Positions 1 to 6,894 of a stretch of DNA of 13,416 nt are shown in pieces. The stretch covers positions 1 through 13,416 of the forward strand of contig JAGHDA010000124.1 in NCBI GenBank assembly GCA_021160185.1, read 5' to 3'. Source of the DNA: Verrucomicrobiota bacterium (GTDB lineage Bacteria; Verrucomicrobiota; Verrucomicrobiia; Limisphaerales; CAZBKV01). Below the pieces are notes generated by a model. It was not told the DNA's origin and did no database searches. It saw only the letters and a list, made by a program, of their open reading frames with translations. Numbering within the stretch: position 1 is the first letter of the stretch; each line of letters opens with the position of its first letter. The position numbers and the translations under genes are program-made.

Positions 1-42
1 AAAGGGGGCGGAAATGCCAAGTGGATGCGACGACAACACAAC

Positions 43-83
43 GAGGCGGGGAGGACTGGATCGCAAAATCAACTCCCCGCCTC
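43..83 (-). terminator. 11-bp inverted repeat downstream of the isomerase-like gene; possible terminator
   Basis: GAGGCGGGGAG (43-53) and CTCCCCGCCTC (73-83) are perfect 11-bp arms around a 19-nt loop. Read on the minus strand, the stem lies about 90 nt past the stop codon at 172 and is followed by a moderately T-rich GTTGTGTTGTCG stretch, not a clean U-run. It could end the minus-strand transcript or serve a gene to the left of the window. The stem is certain; the role is inferred. Confidence 0.4.
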
Positions 84-105
84 TGCGTGGTTAACAAGCG
101 CGCTT

Positions 106-164
106 TCCTCCTTCCGGAGGAGCGATTTTCGCCAGGAGCCTTTTTGGCAGAAATTTTTTCTGCC
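106..164. other. Two further small hairpins in the noncoding left edge
   Basis: TCCTCC-ttcc-GGAGGA (106-121) is a 6-bp stem with a tetraloop. GGCAGAAA-ttt-TTTCTGCC (146-164) is an 8-bp stem with a 3-nt loop. Both lie directly beyond the stop of the minus-strand gene at 172. Neither has a U-tract on the side needed to end that gene. They may help fold or protect the mRNA 3' end. I see no coding sequence in 1-171. Confidence 0.4.
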
Positions 165-171
165 GCGCCCG

Positions 172-1653
172 CTAAACTTCCTCCACTTCCACCTTCGCCA
201 GGCGGCAGAACTGCTTCATCTCGCGGCGGAAATCGCCGTAGAAAAACACCTGATGAAACCCGGGCCAGGTCAAAGGCTCCCGGAGCCCGTCGATTCGATA
301 GAGCACGGAGACCACGCATCCTCCAGCAGGAGGCACGGCGATGTTGCGCACGACTTCGCCGGTTGCGAGGAGGATTTTCGTGGGAGCTGCGCCTTTCTTT
401 CCAGGGAGGACGTCAATTGCCGTGACCCGTTGGCCTTCGCGCCACAAGACGCGGCGGGTCGCGTCGCGCATGCCGTGGTGAGGGGTCAAGTTGTACGGCT
501 CCGGCGGCGTGTGAAAGCCCGCAAGCCGAGTGGCGCAGGTGCAGTGAGCCCCGATGATTCCGTTCTCGACAGTTTCCGGCACGGGGTCTTGCTGGAATCC
601 CGGGCGATCGAAAAGATATTGAACGATGATGTGGCTCGCCACCGCGCCGAGGTCTGCCTCGCAAGCGGCAGGCACGCCCTCGTCGTTCATTTTGGACCAC
701 GCGATGCACGGCAGGCTGATCTGGGTGGAGCCCAGCGCGCCCAGGCAGTCCATGGTGATCGCGTCGCACTCTTCCTGTTCAAGGAGTTTCGCGGCGACCA
801 TGTAGCTCTTGATTCCGTTGATCACGTCTTGATCTGAGACCTTCCAGCGGCGGCGGGCTCCTCGGACTAGTTCCGCTGCCATGGCGCGCACGCGCTCGTC
901 TACGGGGGTCGCCTTGTAGGCGTCGATGAAAGTTCGCGCCGGCACGTAGCGAAGCTTGACGCCCAGGTCCGCCATTTCGGCGTCGAACCGCCGGCGGCCG
1001 CGGATGACCAGGCACCGGGTTTGGCGGAGCTTGGCCGCCGCCGCCAAAGCCTTGAGGCCGAATTCAGCCTGCCGGAAGTCGTCCGTGGCGCAGATCATGC
1101 AGCCGGGCTTCTCCGCCAATCTGGCGGTGTTGGTGGTGAAACATGTTCCAACGGGGGTGAAGATGACTGTGGGGACGCCCGAGGCGACCGCCTTGGCGGC
1201 CGAAGGCCAAGCGTGGCGCTGGCGGTCAAGAAGGACCACGAAGAGTCCGTCCGGTTTTGCGGCTGTCGTTTCCGCAAGCCATGCGTCGAATTCGGCGGCG
1301 CTGTGCAGAGGCGTCTCCCGCAATTGCAGATCGAGGCCGAGTCGGCCTGCCGCCGCGCGTGTCTGCTCGATGCATTTTTTGCGGACCGCTTCGCCGTCAA
1401 AGATTTGCCCCGGCCACCACATTCCGTAGGGCTCCTTGCGGCGCACAAAGCACGCGGCCACTTTCGGCTTGTAGCGAGAGGCCGGGCCGCAGGGCTTGAT
1501 GAAACGCGTTTCGCCCGCTTCCTTGGCTCCCGTTGTTCCGGCCAGGAGAACGGAAGAAGTGGTGACCGCGCCGAGAAAACTCCGTCGCGACATGCCTCCA
1601 GAGCAGCAAGCGCCTCGGGCGGACGCGGCGCAACGATTCGTTTTTTTCGTCAT
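172..1653 (-). CDS. Tat-exported L-fucose/L-arabinose isomerase-like protein
   Basis: The 493-aa product carries a Tat signal, SRRSFLG at residues 22-28 followed by a hydrophobic stretch to about 38, so export of a folded, probably metal-bound protein is predicted. The rest resembles the short L-fucose/L-arabinose isomerase-like family. Residues about 60-280 form the Rossmann-like N-terminal part. C-E-A-D-L at 331-335 resembles the metal-ligand ENDS region of FucI, GAHCT is at 368-372, and the end (FHQVFFYGDFRREM, His467) matches the H...YGD ending of the short family members. These enzymes interconvert aldoses and ketoses and are normally cytoplasmic, so an exported copy is unusual. The start at 1653 is supported by AAGGAG (1662-1667) 8 nt upstream; an internal ATG just before the twin arginines has a badly spaced site. 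A non-catalytic sugar-binding role is possible. The fold is fairly secure; the substrate is unknown. Confidence 0.8.
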   Translation of the reverse strand: MTKKTNRCAASARGACCSGGMSRRSFLGAVTTSSVLLAGTTGAKEAGETRFIKPCGPASRYKPKVAACFVRRKEPYGMWWPGQIFDGEAVRKKCIEQTRAAAGRLGLDLQLRETPLHSAAEFDAWLAETTAAKPDGLFVVLLDRQRHAWPSAAKAVASGVPTVIFTPVGTCFTTNTARLAEKPGCMICATDDFRQAEFGLKALAAAAKLRQTRCLVIRGRRRFDAEMADLGVKLRYVPARTFIDAYKATPVDERVRAMAAELVRGARRRWKVSDQDVINGIKSYMVAAKLLEQEECDAITMDCLGALGSTQISLPCIAWSKMNDEGVPAACEADLGAVASHIIVQYLFDRPGFQQDPVPETVENGIIGAHCTCATRLAGFHTPPEPYNLTPHHGMRDATRRVLWREGQRVTAIDVLPGKKGAAPTKILLATGEVVRNIAVPPAGGCVVSVLYRIDGLREPLTWPGFHQVFFYGDFRREMKQFCRLAKVEVEEV

Positions 1654-1793
1654 TTTACAGGCTCCTTTTCCAAAGAAATACGCCGCGGGCCGATTTTACG
1701 CCAGCCTGAAATCTTCGCCGGGGGCCTCTCTTGGGAGGGGATTCGAAGCGAGGAAGTTGTGAATTGCGCTCAGTCAGGATAGGGTAGGCCGTC

Positions 1794-2520
1794 ATGAAAA
1801 AGGCGGTTTTTCTGATGGCAGCCGGGGTTTTGTTGGCTTCCGGCGCTGTTGCGCAAACCAGCCAAGCTGGGCGACAAAGCCGCTCCTCTGAGCGTCAAGG
1901 AATGGATCGAAGGCGGACCGGCAGACGCGCTCGATGGCAAGCATATCTATGTGGTCGAGTTCTGGGCCGCGTGGTGTCCGCCGTGCCGCACGAGCGTCCC
2001 TCACCTGACCGAGTTGCAAAAGAAGTTCAAGGACAAAGGCGTGGTTTTCATCGGCGTGAGCGCCGAGGCGCTGCGGCGCGGAAACAGGAATTTGAGAAAG
2101 CGCTCAGGAGTTATGTCCTCCATGCGAGAAAGGGCGAGCCGGAGGCCAAGGCCCTCGGCCGCGAGCTTCTGAAGAAAGCTGGAAACGATTCGGACATGTT
2201 GTGCGATTTGGCGCTCTACACCGCCGCTTCCGTTCTGAAAGGAAAGCGCGATTGGGACCTGGGCAACGAAGCGATCTGGACAGCCGACCAGAACGCCTCG
2301 GAAAAGAAGAAAGCCAGAGTCGCCGCCGTCAAATCGATCGTTCTGTTCGAGTCGGGCAAACGCGAGGAAGGTCTTGCCCTTGCCCGCAAGGCGGTGGAGC
2401 AGGCCGGCTCTGAGTCGGAACGGGCTGCCTATGCAGCGCTGCGTTCGGATTATGGAAAACAGGATCAAGTAGGAAGATTCCAAGAAGGCCGCGCCTCCTG
2501 CCAAGCCGGCAGCGAACTGA
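1794..2520 (+). pseudogene. Broken TlpA/ResA-like thioredoxin-fold protein with C-terminal helical region
   Basis: Pieces of one protein are scattered over two reading frames. A signal peptide (MKKAVFLMAAGVLLASGAVAQ) reads from 1794. One extra base near 1857 (caaacc) shifts the frame, and PAKLGDKAAPLSVKEW, VVEFWAAWCPPCR and VVFIGVSAE continue in the next frame (about 1858-2065). The thioredoxin fold then stops: the half with the cis-proline is missing, and a helical, TPR-like stretch (KQEFEKALRSYVL to SERAAYAALRSDY) resumes in the first frame until about 2455. The last piece, ENRIK and KKAAPPAKPAAN ending at TGA 2518-2520, is in the second frame and interrupted by TAG at 2470-2472. That makes three frame changes, an apparent internal deletion and a nonsense codon. 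An intact homologue would be a secreted thiol-disulfide oxidoreductase with a CPPC active site. Sequencing indels could explain the shifts but not the missing domain half. Confidence 0.8.
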
Positions 2521-2629
2521 TTTTGGCCTTGACGGAAAAGCGGTTTTTCGCAGCCGCTGCGGGTGTCCCGCGGCGGCGCTGTTTTCGGGGTTCTTGACCT
2601 TGACGGCTGCGGCGCGGTAGCCTGCCGCC

Positions 2630-4123
2630 ATGCGCGCGCAAAACGCTTCTTTTGCCTTGTTCCCGTCCGCCGCTTTTGCGGCCTTTCTGCTTGCTTGGAC
2701 CAGCCTGGCTCCGACCGGCCGAGCCGCCCCCGCTAAGCCGAACATCGTGGTGATTCTGGCCGACGACATGGGCTACGGCGATCCCCGTTGCTACAATCCT
2801 CAGTCCAAATGTCCTACGCCCCACATCGATCGGTTGGCGCGGGAAGGGATGTGTTTTGTCGACGCCCACACGCCCGCGTCGGTGTGCACGCCCACGCGCT
2901 ACGGCATTCTCACCGGGCGATATCCTTGGCGGTCCCGACTGAAACGCGGCGTGCTCGGCGGCTACTCCCCGGCGCTGATCGAGCCCGGGCGGGTGACGCT
3001 GCCTGAATATCTGCGCCGGAAAGGCTACGTCACTTACGGCGTGGGCAAATGGCATCTGGGTTTGCAGAACCAGCGCACCGATTACGCAAAACCTCTTCGG
3101 CCGGGGCCCCTTACCGTCGGCTTCGACCACTACTTTGGGATCCCCGCTTCTCTGGACATGGTCCCGTACCTTTTCTTCCGAGACGACCGGCCGGTCGAGA
3201 TGCCGACGGATCAAACCCCGGCGAGCAAGCAGCGCCGGTTCGGCGGCGGCGGATTCTGGCGCGCGGGGGCGATCGCCCCGCATTTTTCCCACGAACAATG
3301 CCTGCCCGAGTTGGAAAAAGAGGCGCTTCGCATTCTTGAGGCCCAGAAGCCGGGCCGGCCTTTCTTTCTCTACTTTGCCCTGAGCGCGCCGCACACGCCG
3401 TGGATGCCCCGCCCCCAGTACTGGGGACGCAGCGGCGCCGGTTGGTACGGCGATTTCGTGGTTCAGGTGGACGATGTGGTGGGGGCGGTTCTGCGCGTTC
3501 TGGATAAGCGAGGGCTGGCGGAGAACACCCTCCTCATCTTCACGAGCGACAACGGGGCGCACTGGCTTCCCTCGGACATCGAGCGGTTCGGCCACCGCGC
3601 CAACGGCCTCCTGCGCGGCCAGAAAGCGGACATCTGGGAAGGCGGCCACCGTGTGCCCTTTATCGTGCGTTGGCCCGGCAAAGTCCGCCCCAAGAGCGTC
3701 AGCAAGGCGCTTCTCTGCCAGACGGACATCTTCCGCACCGTGGCGGATTGGTTCGGCGAAGCCGCTCCCGGAGCGTTGCCGGAACAGGCGGCGGAGGACA
3801 GCGTCAGTTTCCTTCCCGTTCTTCAGGGTCGGATGGCGACGGCTCGCAAGAGCGTCGTGCATCAGGCGGTGGACGGCACGTTGGCCATCCGGGTCGGCTC
3901 CTGGAAGCTTTGTCCGAAGCTCGGTTCCCACGGATTCAGCAGCCCCAAGAAAATCAAGCCCAAGCCGGGCGGTCCGGAAGGGCAGCTTTACAACCTTGCC
4001 GAGGATCTTGCTGAAACCCGCAATCTCTGGAATGAGGAGCCGGATTTGAGGGCGAAGCTGGCCGCGGAGCTTCAGCGGGCGCGCGAGGCGCAGGGCACAG
4101 CGGAGAGGGCCGCGCTTCGATAG
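2630..4123 (+). CDS. Secreted sulfatase (arylsulfatase family, formylglycine type)
   Basis: This 497-aa type I sulfatase hydrolyses sulfate esters, probably on a carbohydrate or aryl substrate, in the periplasm or outside. Residues 1-33 look like a signal peptide ending near RAA. NIVVILADDMGYGD (38-51) gives the metal-binding Asp45-Asp46. CTPTRYGILTGR (86-97) is the sulfatase signature, with Cys86 as the residue converted to formylglycine and Arg90 behind it. GKWHLG (139-144), SAPHTP (252-257), TSDNGAH (305-311, Asp307-Asn308) and GQKADIWEGG (330-339) supply the other usual catalytic positions, so the enzyme appears complete and of normal length. No clear Shine-Dalgarno precedes the ATG; TTGACC at 2594-2599 could be a -35 element. 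No formylglycine-generating enzyme lies in the window. The substrate cannot be read from the sequence. Confidence 0.95.
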   Translation: MRAQNASFALFPSAAFAAFLLAWTSLAPTGRAAPAKPNIVVILADDMGYGDPRCYNPQSKCPTPHIDRLAREGMCFVDAHTPASVCTPTRYGILTGRYPWRSRLKRGVLGGYSPALIEPGRVTLPEYLRRKGYVTYGVGKWHLGLQNQRTDYAKPLRPGPLTVGFDHYFGIPASLDMVPYLFFRDDRPVEMPTDQTPASKQRRFGGGGFWRAGAIAPHFSHEQCLPELEKEALRILEAQKPGRPFFLYFALSAPHTPWMPRPQYWGRSGAGWYGDFVVQVDDVVGAVLRVLDKRGLAENTLLIFTSDNGAHWLPSDIERFGHRANGLLRGQKADIWEGGHRVPFIVRWPGKVRPKSVSKALLCQTDIFRTVADWFGEAAPGALPEQAAEDSVSFLPVLQGRMATARKSVVHQAVDGTLAIRVGSWKLCPKLGSHGFSSPKKIKPKPGGPEGQLYNLAEDLAETRNLWNEEPDLRAKLAAELQRAREAQGTAERAALR

Positions 4124-4238
4124 CCGGCGTGGTTGTTTGCCGTGCGGCGATTCTTGCAGGCAAAGCCGCTTGCGGCGGCTGAAGGAGCGTTTCCGCCCGG
4201 GGCACGCTTGAAAAGCGCGTTGTTCGGCGCAAAAAGAG

Positions 4239-4268
4239 TTGCGTTCGCCTCCCCGTTTGTGTTATAAG
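4239..4268 (+). promoter_or_regulatory. Putative sigma-70-type promoter of the H1-like gene
   Basis: TTGCGT (4239-4244) and TATAAG (4263-4268) are separated by 18 nt, in the noncoding stretch after the sulfatase stop. Transcription would start near 4275, just before the large dyad at 4283-4318. The motifs are visible; their use is inferred. Confidence 0.5.
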
Positions 4269-4282
4269 CTCGCTTCGAGCCA

Positions 4283-4318
4283 AGCAATACAACTTGTTGG
4301 AGCAAGCGTTGTATTGCT
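4283..4318 (+). promoter_or_regulatory. Perfect 11-bp dyad / leader hairpin upstream of the H1-like gene
   Basis: AGCAATACAAC (4283-4293) and GTTGTATTGCT (4308-4318) are exact reverse complements around a 14-nt loop. TTG/CAA inside the loop can add three more pairs across a two-base bulge. The dyad lies between the promoter-like motifs and the GGAGG at 4342-4346. It is AT-richer than its surroundings. It could be an mRNA leader hairpin or an operator for a dimeric regulator. There is no following U-run, so it is not a terminator. Confidence 0.65.
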
Positions 4319-4355
4319 GGAGAGAGGAAAACCTAACCTACGGAGGCAAACAACA

Positions 4356-4598
4356 GTGGCAGCCAAGAAAAAAGCCGCAGCCAAGCCGGCCAAAAAGAAG
4401 GCCGCAGTGAAGAAGCCCCCTGCGAAGAAAGCCGCTAAGAAGAAGGCGGCCAAGACCGCAACTGCAAGGAGCTCCGCCGCTTCAGCCGCTGCGAAGAAAA
4501 AGACGGCCCGAAAGAAAGCGGCTAAAAAGACAGTCGCCAAGCCGAAAGGAGCCGGAAAGAAAACCGCGGCGAAGAGGAAGGCGGCAAGGAAACGGTAG
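4356..4598 (+). CDS. Histone H1-like Lys/Ala-rich DNA-binding protein (80 aa)
   Basis: The product is 80 residues, of which 29 are lysine and 29 alanine, with 5 arginines and no acidic residue. It resembles the C-terminal tail of eukaryotic histone H1 and the bacterial H1-like nucleoid proteins (HctB/AlgP-like tails). Repeated AAKKK, PAKKK and ARKKAAKK units fill the whole length; there is no globular domain. It is expected to bind DNA non-specifically and help compact the nucleoid. I place the start at GTG 4356 because GGAGG (4342-4346) sits 9 nt upstream and the Lys/Ala pattern begins at once. An in-frame extension to 4239 would translate the promoter and dyad. The composition makes family assignment approximate, but the protein-coding nature is convincing. 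Confidence 0.85.
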   Translation: MAAKKKAAAKPAKKKAAVKKPPAKKAAKKKAAKTATARSSAASAAAKKKTARKKAAKKTVAKPKGAGKKTAAKRKAARKR

Positions 4599-4606
4599 CC
4601 TTCAGC

Positions 4607-4635
4607 CCTTCCTGCGTTTGTAGCGCTCAGGAAGG
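4607..4635 (+). terminator. Hairpin after the H1-like gene
   Basis: CCTTCCTG (4607-4614) pairs with CAGGAAGG (4628-4635) across a 13-nt loop, starting 8 nt after the stop codon. No U-run follows, so it may be a weak or Rho-assisted terminator, or an mRNA 3'-end stabiliser, and read-through into the exonuclease is possible. Confidence 0.4.
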
Positions 4636-4695
4636 CGCGGGCGCGGTGTTTGACCGGTGGTTCTGCGCCTGGTCGGAAGGCGCGGTTTTTCCCCT

Positions 4696-5415
4696 ATGCC
4701 GACTCTTGTCTTCGACATTGAAACTGCCTCAGTGGGCGCGGACCAGCTCGACGAGGCTCAGCGCCGATTTCTCTACCGCGATCTGGAATCCATTTCCGAA
4801 CCGGACCTGCGCGAGCGTCGCGAGGCCCAGATCACCCGCATGCTCAACCTTTGGCCCCTGACAGCCCAGATTGTGTGCATCGGGATGGTCAACCCCGAAA
4901 CCATGCGCGGCCAGGCCCTCTACATCGCCGAGGATTACGAGGAGTCGGGAGAAGCCGCGGACGGACTCGAGTTCGCGGTCTGCATGGACGAGGCGGAATT
5001 GCTCCAGGCCTTTTGGGAAGTGGCCAAGCACTACGATCGGGTCGTCACCTTCAACGGCCGCAGCTTCGACGTTCCCTTCCTCTACCTGCGCTCGGCGATT
5101 CTCAACGTGCCCATCACCCGCAAGAACTGGCTCGGGTATCGATACGCCACCGAGCCGCATTGCGACCTGGCCGAGCAACTTACCTTCTACGGCGTCAGCG
5201 GTCGGGAAGGCGCGGCCCGGAAGTTCAACCTCGACTTCTACTGTAAGGCTTTCGGCATTCACTCGCCCAAGGAGGAAGGCGTCACCGGCGCGGACGTCAA
5301 CCGGTTGGTCGCCGAAAAGCGCTTCCGGGAGATTGCCGAGTACTGTGTGAGGGATGTGCAGGCCACTGCGGCGCTTTACAAAATCTGGCAGGAACGATTG
5401 GCGGGCATTTCCTGA
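4696..5415 (+). CDS. DEDDy-family 3'-5' exonuclease (predicted PolB-like exonuclease)
   Basis: This is a 239-aa stand-alone RNase H-fold exonuclease. FDIET (6-10; Asp7, Glu9) is Exo motif I. TFNGRSFDVPFL (118-129; Asp125) is Exo II. HCDLAEQL (155-162) is a conserved connecting element. YCVRD (216-220; Tyr216, Asp220) is Exo III with the Y-x3-D spacing of the DEDDy subgroup, so all four metal ligands and the tyrosine are present. It should remove nucleotides from 3' ends of DNA or RNA in the cytoplasm, probably in repair or proofreading-like roles. I choose ATG 4696 because family members start a few residues before FDIET; an in-frame GTG at 4657 would add 13 unrelated residues. GGAAGG (4675-4680) is the only upstream purine-rich site and is rather far away. 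It lies 97 nt past the H1-like stop on the same strand. Confidence 0.85.
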   Translation: MPTLVFDIETASVGADQLDEAQRRFLYRDLESISEPDLRERREAQITRMLNLWPLTAQIVCIGMVNPETMRGQALYIAEDYEESGEAADGLEFAVCMDEAELLQAFWEVAKHYDRVVTFNGRSFDVPFLYLRSAILNVPITRKNWLGYRYATEPHCDLAEQLTFYGVSGREGAARKFNLDFYCKAFGIHSPKEEGVTGADVNRLVAEKRFREIAEYCVRDVQATAALYKIWQERLAGIS

Positions 5416-5443
5416 GCTTCCGCTGCGCGGCCCCGGATGCGGC

Positions 5444-5488
5444 AAGGGCCGCGCGCCTTCTCTCGGCGAGATCGGCCGCGGCCCTTTT
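5444..5488 (+). terminator. Intrinsic terminator between convergent genes
   Basis: AAGGGCCGCG (5444-5453) and CGCGGCCCTT (5477-5486) are perfect 10-bp arms, with a nested CGCC/GGCG stem (5454-5457, 5465-5468). The plus strand runs into TTTT (5485-5488). It lies 28 nt after the exonuclease stop and 28 nt from the stop of the opposing aminotransferase, so it probably ends the plus transcript and may serve both. Confidence 0.75.
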
Positions 5489-5516
5489 AACCGGGATAAG
5501 CCTGTTTCGCGGCGGC

Positions 5517-6605
5517 TCAGAGCTCCTTCAACGCCTCGTCCATGGCGGCGAAAAGCGTCTTCATCGTTTCTTCCGTCTCATCGCCCATGTTGGAAATGCG
5601 GAAAGTCTTGCCCTTGATCTTCCCGTAGCCGGCGTTGATAAGGAAGCCGCGGGCCTTGAGGAGCTGAACGAACCGGGGCACATCGATCTCACGCCCGCCC
5701 GGTTTGGCGCCGTTGTTCACGCAGGTGAGGGTGACCGACTCGAAGCCGGGCTCCGGGTAAAGCGTGAAACCGTGGCCCGCCGCCCATTCGCGAGTCATCC
5801 GGGCGAGCTTTTCGTGTCGGGCGAACCGAGCCTCCAGGCCTTCCTGGAAGATGTCCTCCAGCTTCGATTTCAAGGCGTAGATGTGGCCGATGCTCGGCGT
5901 GCTGGGGGTCATGTTCTTCTCGGCGTGTTTCTGGAACTCGAGGAAATCGAAGTAAAAGCCTCGGTCCGGCACGCTCGCCGCTTTAGCCAAGGCGGCCTCC
6001 GAGCAGACGAACAGCGCGAATCCCGGGGGCATCGCCAGCGCCTTCTGGCAACTGGCCAGCATTACGTCGATTCCCAGCGCGTCGAACTCGAGCTTGGTCG
6101 CCGTCATTGAGCTGACCGTGTCCACGATGAACATCACATCCGGATACTTCCGTTTTACCTCGGCCAACTCGCGGATGGGGCTCATTACGCCCGTCGAGGT
6201 TTCGTTGTGCACATAGGTGAGGGCGTCGAACTTGCCTGTGGCGAGCTGCTTGTCGATCGCCTCCCCGCGGATCGGCGAGCCCCAGGGGAACTGCAGCGGT
6301 TCGGCCTCCTTGCCGCAGCGCTTGGAGACGTCGTGCCATTTGTCCGAGAACGCGCCGCACATGCAGTTGAGAACGCGTTTGGCGACCAGGTTGCGGACCG
6401 CTCCCTCCATTACGCCCCAAGCGGAGGAAGTGCTCAGGAACACCGGCCGCCGGGTGTAAAGGAGCTCCTGCAATTTGGGCTGGATGCTCCCGTAAAGCTG
6501 TTGGAACTCTTTGCTGCGATGGCCGATCATGGGCGAGCGGAAAGCCTGCAAGGTTTTCTCGCTTACTTCCACCGGCCCCGGTATGTGCAATTTAACGCGC
6601 CCCAT
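5517..6605 (-). CDS. Class V PLP-dependent aminotransferase (alanine/serine-glyoxylate type)
   Basis: The 362-aa protein is a fold-type I aminotransferase of the serine-pyruvate / alanine-glyoxylate family, which moves amino groups between small amino acids and 2-oxo acids using pyridoxal phosphate. PGPVEV (9-14) and IGHRSKEF (27-34) are the typical N-terminal motifs. HNETSTG (133-139) is the substrate/cofactor loop, Asp162 in VDTVSS contacts the PLP ring, and SCQKAL (185-190) holds the PLP lysine, Lys188. TPSTPSIGHIYAL (233-245) matches the family's TPxTP region. I start at ATG 6605, preceded by GGGAGA with a 6-nt gap; the longer open frame to 6857 runs through hairpin-rich noncoding DNA. 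Length is normal. Some members of this group act as phosphoserine aminotransferases, so a serine-biosynthesis role is possible. The gene stands alone on the minus strand. Confidence 0.92.
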   Translation of the reverse strand: MGRVKLHIPGPVEVSEKTLQAFRSPMIGHRSKEFQQLYGSIQPKLQELLYTRRPVFLSTSSAWGVMEGAVRNLVAKRVLNCMCGAFSDKWHDVSKRCGKEAEPLQFPWGSPIRGEAIDKQLATGKFDALTYVHNETSTGVMSPIRELAEVKRKYPDVMFIVDTVSSMTATKLEFDALGIDVMLASCQKALAMPPGFALFVCSEAALAKAASVPDRGFYFDFLEFQKHAEKNMTPSTPSIGHIYALKSKLEDIFQEGLEARFARHEKLARMTREWAAGHGFTLYPEPGFESVTLTCVNNGAKPGGREIDVPRFVQLLKARGFLINAGYGKIKGKTFRISNMGDETEETMKTLFAAMDEALKEL

Positions 6606-6671
6606 GGCGTTTCTCCCATGCCAAAGCCCGCCCTCGATGGCAAGCGCCAAAACGCCTCCTTCGAAACGGGA

Positions 6672-6701
6672 CCGGCGTTCTTCCGCTTCGGAAAGCGCCG
6701 G
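6672..6701 (-). promoter_or_regulatory. Two-tier hairpin in the aminotransferase leader
   Basis: CCGGCG (6672-6677) pairs with CGCCGG (6696-6701). Inside, TTCCG (6681-6685) pairs with CGGAA (6689-6693) around a 3-nt loop, with a small internal loop between the stems. It lies 67-96 nt upstream of the aminotransferase start. It does not match a riboswitch I recognise. Confidence 0.3.
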
Positions 6702-6831
6702 GGTTGCGGCGGGCGGCGCGGATTGCCCGACAAGATCGTTTTTTCTTTGCGCTTCCAAACCTCTTGAAAAGAAAGCGTCATCCGGCGGCTGACACGGGTT
6801 GGGGACGTCGGTTTCGCACTGAGGAGTTCTG

Positions 6832-6886
6832 AAAAGGAAAGGGCTTCCGGAACACACACGGAATTCCCAATTTGATCCGGAAGCCC
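6832..6886 (-). terminator. Intrinsic terminator on the minus strand
   Basis: GGGCTTCCGGA (6841-6851) and TCCGGAAGCCC (6876-6886) form a perfect 11-bp stem. Read on the minus strand it is followed by TTTCCTTTTC (6840-6831). The loop itself contains the palindrome GGAATTCC. It lies about 90 nt past the stop of the lipoprotein gene and is the best candidate for its transcription end. Confidence 0.65.
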
Positions 6887-6894
6887 CTCGTTGC

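Noticed and set aside
25..837. 270-aa plus-strand open frame
   Set aside because: It is antisense to the isomerase-like gene, has low-complexity Arg/Ala/His composition and no domain. It results from GC-rich codon use.
2465..3931. 488-aa minus-strand open frame over the sulfatase
   Set aside because: The opposite strand encodes a complete sulfatase with all catalytic motifs; this frame shows only Arg/Gly/Pro-rich shadow sequence.
4262..4540. Hydrophobic Ala/Phe-rich minus-strand frame that looks like a membrane protein
   Set aside because: It is the mirror of AAG/GCC (Lys/Ala) codons in the H1-like gene, which has its own ribosome site and promoter.
6606..6857. N-terminal extension of the aminotransferase
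   Set aside because: Family alignment by eye begins at MGRVKLHIPGP, there is a well-spaced GGGAGA before ATG 6605, and the extension runs through leader hairpins.
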